NCBI GenBank assembly: GCA_963728535.1
Contig: CAVSKK010000001.1
Location: 2,356,001 to 2,420,000 of the forward strand
From: VAXT01 sp963728535
Lineage (GTDB): Bacteria > Actinomycetota > Thermoleophilia > Gaiellales > Gaiellaceae
Direction of reading: 5' to 3'
Length of the DNA stretch: 64,000 bases
Position numbers and translations under genes: made by a program. This document shows positions 60,011-64,000 of this stretch, in pieces (positions within the stretch are counted from its first letter, which is position 1; each line of letters starts with the position of its first letter). The notes under the pieces are model-generated. The model made no database searches. It was not told the DNA's origin and saw nothing but the letters and a program-made list of their open reading frames with translations.

Positions 60011-60018
60011 CATCACAC

Positions 60019-61329
60019 GTGAGCGAAAACACTCCCCCGCGGGAGCCCGAACCGGCTCGGCTTCGCACCGATGTCTTCCTGACGTTCGCCGGCAAGGGAG
60101 CGACTCTGCTGCTCGGGCTTGCGACCGCGGTCGTCATAGCCCGCCGCCTGGGCCCCTCGGGGCAGGGCATCTTCGCCGTCGCCTACACCTTGACGCTCAT
60201 GCTCGTCCAGGTTGGCGGGCTGGGGCTGACCGCTGCGAACACGTTCTTCACGGCCAGGAGCCCGAGTCAGATGCCGAGGATCATCGGCAATGCGCTCTGG
60301 CTGGCCGGCCTCCTCGGCCTCGCGTTGGGCTGCGCCGGCGTCCTGATCAAGCTCGCAGTCCCCGGTGTCGTGGAGGGGCTCGACTGGGCTCCGCTCCTCG
60401 TCACGCTTGCGGGCATCCCGGGCGCGCTCGCCGCCCTGTTCCTGCAGAGCGTGCTCCTCGGAGTAGGGAGGATGGTCGCCTACAACTCCGTCGAGGTGAC
60501 CCAGGCGGGCGTGACTCTCGCCGCGCTCCTCGCCGGCTACGCCTTCGCGGATCTACACCTCACCGGCACGCTCGCGATCCTCGGCCTGGGCCGGTACGGG
60601 GCCGCGTTCGCGTATGTGGTGCTGCTGGCGCGGCGCTCACACATCGCGGGGCGCCCGGACATGGGCCTCGCCCGCTCGATGCTCCGTTACGGATTTCGCG
60701 TCTATGTCGCGATCCTCGTCTCGTTCCTCGTCATCCGCGTCGACCTTTTGCTCGTCAACGCGTACCTGGGCCGCACGGAGGCGGGGCTCTACTCGATCGC
60801 CGCCACGCTCGCCGACGGGATGTTCGTCCTGCCGACGGTGGTCGCGCTCAACCTCTTCCCGCGAGTGGCGCGCGGAGATCCAACGACCGCGAGCGCCGAG
60901 GTTTTCCGGTCGGTCGCAGTGCTCTACGGCCTCATCTGCCTCGCGACGGTGCCGATTGCCGGCATCGCGATCCGAGCGTTCTTCGGAAGCGAGTTCGAGG
61001 GGGCCACGTCGCTTTATTACTGGCTTCTGCCGGGCATCTATAGCCTCGGGCTGTTGACGATTCTCTCCCACCACTTCGCGGGCCGGGGCTTTCCCCGCCG
61101 GGCGATGGCGTTCTGGATCGTGGGGCTCGGCATCAACCTCGCGCTCAACTTCGCGTTCCTCGCCGGGCGTGGGGCCTGGGTCGCAGCGCTTGCCTCGAGC
61201 ATCACCTACACAGTGCTGCTCGCCCTCTTCATGTGGCTTTTCGCCCGCGAGGCCGGTGGCTTCGGCGCGATGCGGCCTCGGCCCGGTGAGGTCGTCCGCT
61301 TCGTCCGGGTCGCGGTCTCACGCAACTGA
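60019..61329 (+). CDS. Wzx-like polysaccharide flippase
   Basis: The 436-residue protein has about twelve membrane helices and opens with FLTFAGKGATLLLGLATAVV followed by LGPSGQGIFAVAYTLTLM, the Polysacc_synt pattern. It is the third flippase of the window. GTG 60019 is the start, 8 nt from a GAATCT box. Its stop shares a base with the ATG of the next methyltransferase (TGATG), so the flippase and the methyltransferases 61329-62949 form an operon. Confidence 0.85.
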   Translation: MSENTPPREPEPARLRTDVFLTFAGKGATLLLGLATAVVIARRLGPSGQGIFAVAYTLTLMLVQVGGLGLTAANTFFTARSPSQMPRIIGNALWLAGLLGLALGCAGVLIKLAVPGVVEGLDWAPLLVTLAGIPGALAALFLQSVLLGVGRMVAYNSVEVTQAGVTLAALLAGYAFADLHLTGTLAILGLGRYGAAFAYVVLLARRSHIAGRPDMGLARSMLRYGFRVYVAILVSFLVIRVDLLLVNAYLGRTEAGLYSIAATLADGMFVLPTVVALNLFPRVARGDPTTASAEVFRSVAVLYGLICLATVPIAGIAIRAFFGSEFEGATSLYYWLLPGIYSLGLLTILSHHFAGRGFPRRAMAFWIVGLGINLALNFAFLAGRGAWVAALASSITYTVLLALFMWLFAREAGGFGAMRPRPGEVVRFVRVAVSRN

Positions 61330-62102
61330 TGGACGTCACTCCGCGGGAGAACGTCTACGGCCATCAGCAGCGATTGCACTGGCTCCGCGACCATCTGCAC
61401 GAGGGCGACCGCGTGGTCGAGTTCGGGTGCGGCACGGGCCGGTTGATCACGCTTCCTCTGCGTGCGTGGGGCTTCGACGTGACCGGAGTCGACCTCGACG
61501 CGCGCAGCATCGAGCACGGCCGCGAGCTGCTGCGAGAAGCCGGGCTTGACCCCGAGGCGCTGCAGACGATCGATCTGCGTGAGCTACCGGGCCCCTTCGA
61601 CGCCGTCATCGCCTCCGAGATCCTCGAGCACCTGGACGACGACGAGCTTCGCGATTCACTTGCGCTCATTCACGAACGCCTCGTCTCCGGGGGAAAGCTG
61701 CTCGTGACGACGCCGAACGGCTACAGCCTCTTCGAGCTCGAGAACCTGCTCTGGTACCGCACCGGCGTCGACCGCCTCTACCGGCGGGCGGGCTCGGGCG
61801 GCCTCGCTCGCCGTCTGAGAGGCCTGAAGTCCCGGCACGGCGAATGGAACGAGACCGCCGAGCCGATGACCCTGGCCGACTCGCCGCACAAGCAGCGCTT
61901 CACGTGGCGCTCGATCCACAGGATCCTCGACCGCGCCGGCTTCGACGTCGTCGACGGGCGCGGAGCGATCCTCTTCTGCGGGCCCTTCACAGACCTCGCC
62001 TTCTCGGGCCTCCCGCGTGTGATGGCGTTCAACAAGAGACTGGGCCGATCGATGCCGCGGATCGCCTCCGACTACTACCTCGCGGCCGTCAAGCGTGGCT
62101 AG
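61329..62102 (+). CDS. SAM-dependent methyltransferase
   Basis: The 257-residue protein has VVEFGCGTGRLITLPL, VTGVDLDARSIEHGRE and AVIASEILEHLDDDEL, as in Methyltransf_11/23 enzymes. The C-terminal part includes LLVTTPNGYSLFELE and HKQRFTWRSI, which is often seen in sugar methyltransferases near GT genes. ATG 61329 overlaps the flippase stop by one base. The 8-bp overlap with the next methyltransferase shows a linked pair. Confidence 0.83.
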   Translation: MDVTPRENVYGHQQRLHWLRDHLHEGDRVVEFGCGTGRLITLPLRAWGFDVTGVDLDARSIEHGRELLREAGLDPEALQTIDLRELPGPFDAVIASEILEHLDDDELRDSLALIHERLVSGGKLLVTTPNGYSLFELENLLWYRTGVDRLYRRAGSGGLARRLRGLKSRHGEWNETAEPMTLADSPHKQRFTWRSIHRILDRAGFDVVDGRGAILFCGPFTDLAFSGLPRVMAFNKRLGRSMPRIASDYYLAAVKRG

Positions 62103-62949
62103 GACGGGCGCCATCGACCTGACCGCGTTCGGCGCGGTCTACCGCGAAGCGGTCCGGGACCTCGCCCCGTTCCTGACTCCGGACCGGCTCGAGGTGATCG
62201 CGCGGCACAACCCGGGCTGGCGGCCCGAGCGCTTCGACGCGGTCGCGTACCTGGAGACGTCGGAGGCTCGCTACGCAGCCGCCCTCGCGGTCTTCGAGCG
62301 GAACGGCGGACAGGCCGCAGGCGAGGAGCTGCGCGTCCTCGACGTCGGCGGGTTTATGGGCCCGCTGCCACTCGCGCTCATGCGGCTCGGCGCCCGCGTC
62401 ACGCTCTCGGAGCACTACGACTACTACGACGGGGCGTTCGACGAGCTCCGGGACTACCTCATCGGCCAAGGGGTCGAGGTGTGGGATCTCGACCTCAGCG
62501 AGGCGCTGGACTCGCAACCGGACGACCGGTTCGACCTCGTTCTGGCGATGGCTATCCTCGAGCACCTCCCGTCTTCTCCGCGGCCGCTGCTCCTCAACGC
62601 CCGGGGGCTACTCGCCGAGGCCGGTCGGCTCGTGGTCGACGTTCCCAACATCGCGTACTGGCCGAAGCGTGTTGGCCTGCTGCGCGGGATCAGCCCGCTG
62701 CCGGCGATGGCCGACGTCTACCACGCCGAAGCTCCGTTCACCGGGCATCACCACGAGTACACCGTGGCCGAGCTCACGCAGGTCCTCACGTGGAGCGGGC
62801 TCGCCGTCGAGGAGGTCGTGACGCTGAACTACACGCCTTGGCCGGACGGCCCGTTCTGGCGGCGTATCGCCGCAGACTGGCCACGCCGGCGGTTCGCATC
62901 CCTCCGGGAGGTCCTGCTGGCCTGCGCGTCGAGGGACGGTCGGGACTAG
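62095..62949 (+). CDS. SAM-dependent methyltransferase
   Basis: The 284-residue protein has a degenerate motif I (VLDVGGFMGPLPLAL), VTLSEHYDYYDGAF and DLVLAMAILEHLPSSP, then VDVPNIAYWPKRVGLLRG. The replacement of the usual GxGxG by GGFMGP is noticeable, so the SAM pocket may be altered. GTG 62095 overlaps the previous gene by 8 bp. The stop shares CTAG with the convergent methyltransferase. Its target is likely the same glycan as that of its neighbours. Confidence 0.8.
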   Translation: MARTGAIDLTAFGAVYREAVRDLAPFLTPDRLEVIARHNPGWRPERFDAVAYLETSEARYAAALAVFERNGGQAAGEELRVLDVGGFMGPLPLALMRLGARVTLSEHYDYYDGAFDELRDYLIGQGVEVWDLDLSEALDSQPDDRFDLVLAMAILEHLPSSPRPLLLNARGLLAEAGRLVVDVPNIAYWPKRVGLLRGISPLPAMADVYHAEAPFTGHHHEYTVAELTQVLTWSGLAVEEVVTLNYTPWPDGPFWRRIAADWPRRRFASLREVLLACASRDGRD

Positions 62950-63722
62950 GCGGGCTTGCGGCCCCGGATGACGAGGTTCCAGCCCAGGAGGTTGCCTGTG
63001 AGCCTCGCGGCCGGCCCTGCGATCTGCTCGTCGTAGGAGGTCCGCACCTTGTCGATCCGCAGGTCTTCCAGGATCGCGAACAGGCGCCGTAGCTCCCGCT
63101 TGGTGTAGCCCCTCGTGCCCTCGCTCTCCATGTGCGAGGAGAGGACGTCGGCGAAGCTCCGCCAGGGTCGGCCCGCAAGCAGGGCGTGGCGCACCCAGAG
63201 CCCGTAGGAGACCCAGGATTGCCGCGCGTAGAGCATCACGCACACCTCGCCGCCGGAATCGAGAACGCGCAGCGCCTCGACAATCGCCTTCTCGTTGTCG
63301 GGCGTGTGGTGGAGGACGCCCCACGAGTACACTCGGTCGAAGGAGCCGTCGTCGAATGGAAGGTTCTCCGCGTCGGCGGTTCGGACCTCCGCCTGGAGGC
63401 CTTCGAGCGCCAGGCGCCGCCGGACGAGCTCGACCGCGTGCTCGGTCAGGTCGACGCCGGTCGCGACTGCACCCGCGCGTGCAAAGCGCACGAAGTCGGT
63501 CCCGAGCCCGACGCCGATCTCGAGCAGCCGCTTGCCGCGTGCTCCGGCGAAGTCCGCGAACCGATGGATGTAGGGGTCGAGCGCGTCACGCGTCCGCTCG
63601 ACCTCGGCGAAGTACTCGGCTGTGCCCTCCGGGAGCGCCACGTGCTCGGAGCCGCACGGCTCTTCCTCCCAAAAGTCCCGGACGCGCTCCTTCTGATTCA
63701 CTGCCGATGGCGTCGTGGACAC
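62946..63722 (-). CDS. SAM-dependent methyltransferase
   Basis: The 258-residue protein has RVRDFWEEEPCGSEH at the start, motif I LEIGVGLGTDFVRFA, VTGVDLTEHAVEL-type strand 2 (here ATGVDLTEHAVEL) and VYSWGVLHHTPD. It belongs to the Methyltransf_11 group with an N-terminal RVRDFW tag. GTG 63722 has a TAGAGT box 8 nt upstream and is preferred over GTG 63701, which would trim seven residues. The head overlaps that of the divergent GT2 by 8 bp, and the tail shares CTAG with the previous methyltransferase. Confidence 0.8.
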   Translation of the reverse strand: MSTTPSAVNQKERVRDFWEEEPCGSEHVALPEGTAEYFAEVERTRDALDPYIHRFADFAGARGKRLLEIGVGLGTDFVRFARAGAVATGVDLTEHAVELVRRRLALEGLQAEVRTADAENLPFDDGSFDRVYSWGVLHHTPDNEKAIVEALRVLDSGGEVCVMLYARQSWVSYGLWVRHALLAGRPWRSFADVLSSHMESEGTRGYTKRELRRLFAILEDLRIDKVRTSYDEQIAGPAARLTGNLLGWNLVIRGRKPA

Positions 63723-64000
63723 CGTCTCGGACTCTACTAGTCGTGGTAACGGCGACATCACGGCGGTCATCGCCTGCTTCAACTACGGCCAGTATCTCGG
63801 GGAGGCCGTCGACAGCGCCCTGGCCGAAGGGGCGAAGGTGATCGTCGTCGACGACGGCTCGACGGAGCCGCTCCCGGAGTTGCCGCCGGAGGTCGAGCTG
63901 ATCCGCCAGCGGAATCGAGGCGTGGCACACGCGCGCAACGCGGGCCTCGCTCGCGTCGAGACCCCGTACGCCCTCGTTCTCGACGCGGACGACCGCCTCG
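63715..64000 (+). CDS. GT2 glycosyltransferase, 3' truncated by window end
   Basis: About 95 residues are visible. ITAVIACFNYGQYL, VIVVDDGSTEPLPE, RNRGVAHARNAGLA and LVLDADDRL are the first half of a GT2 domain, with DDGST as nucleotide site and DADD as metal site. The rest lies beyond the window. The start is uncertain. GTG 63715 is the only standard in-frame start after the last stop, but it has no -10 box or ribosome-binding site, and it overlaps the head of the minus-strand methyltransferase. Confidence 0.75.
   Translation, partial: MDTVSDSTSRGNGDITAVIACFNYGQYLGEAVDSALAEGAKVIVVDDGSTEPLPELPPEVELIRQRNRGVAHARNAGLARVETPYALVLDADDRL
63731..63736 (-). promoter_or_regulatory. -10 element TAGAGT, methyltransferase
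   Basis: The minus strand reads TAGAGT 8 nt before GTG 63722. It decides that start and is the same hexamer as before the leader ORF at 6737. Confidence 0.5.

Noticed and set aside
1..64000. CRISPR array, tRNA, rRNA, IS elements or phage genes
   Set aside because: I found no regularly spaced repeats beyond the short 12-bp array, no transposase or integrase motifs, and no recognisable tRNA or rRNA stretch.

Overview
Organism and setting. The window is very GC-rich and densely coded. About half of the start codons are GTG or TTG, ATGA/GTGA/TTGA stop-start overlaps are common, and short TANNNT boxes sit 5-9 nt before many first genes. This fits a high-GC actinobacterium. The mix of gene families suggests the class Thermoleophilia, but that is inference, because no rRNA or other marker gene is present. 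I see no tRNA, rRNA, insertion sequence, phage gene or CRISPR array, and no gap between genes longer than about 150 bp.

Layout. Positions 1-1445 hold the end of a sulfate ABC transporter operon (cysW-like permease, cysA-like ATPase). Everything from 1383 to 64000 reads as one very large envelope-glycan (exopolysaccharide, capsule or O-antigen-like) biosynthesis region. 1383-10179: secreted or membrane proteins of unclear role, a NodB deacetylase, a sulfatase-like membrane enzyme, a FlgD-Ig-like protein, a sulfotransferase and a PQQ-type beta-propeller. 10070-16616 (minus strand): GT-C-like transferase, O-antigen polymerase-like protein, Wzx-like flippase, GT4, a subtilisin-inhibitor-like lipoprotein and an eIF2B/ribose-1,5-bisphosphate isomerase-like protein. 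16653-26854: GT2, sulfotransferase, then a tight operon of SDR nucleotide-sugar dehydratase, ATP-grasp ligase, DegT aminotransferase, LPG-synthase-like membrane protein, GT2, deacetylase and membrane GT. 26844-38507: M23-like protein, two GT4s, a second O-antigen ligase-like protein, a nucleotidyltransferase, methyltransferases, a second flippase and three more GT4s. 38575-48889: GT2, a short monotopic sugar-1-P transferase, a second ATP-grasp, a Wzz-like protein, GT2, UDP-xylose synthase, a secreted GH39-like protein, a methyltransferase, a long WbaP/WcaJ-type initiating transferase and a CgeB-like GT. 49041-64000: methyltransferases, a GDP-fucose-synthase-like SDR, GT2, heparinase II/III-like, asparagine-synthase-like and two-domain oxidoreductase genes, WecB-like epimerase, GT4, a third flippase, three consecutive methyltransferases and the start of a GT2.

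How it fits together. There are two phosphoglycosyltransferase initiators, three flippases, two polymerase/ligase-type proteins and one Wzz-like protein. With them are about fourteen glycosyltransferases and a large decoration set: eight methyltransferases, two sulfotransferases, two deacetylases, two ATP-grasp ligases and one AsnB-like amidotransferase. This looks like two or three Wzx/Wzy-type pathways interleaved in one locus and producing heavily modified glycans.

Most interesting signals. (i) A near-uniform leaderless promoter architecture, TANNNT then 5-9 nt then the start codon, at about 17 transcription-unit starts. (ii) Two divergent gene pairs only 18-19 bp apart that appear to share one bidirectional -10 element. 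(iii) A probable 15-codon leaderless leader ORF overlapping the sulfatase-like gene start. (iv) Eight of ten convergent pairs overlap tail-to-tail, three of them by a shared CTAG, and the only convergent junction with real space holds a 12-bp tandem palindromic repeat. (v) A dehydratase/ATP-grasp/aminotransferase operon that could make an aminoacylated amino sugar.
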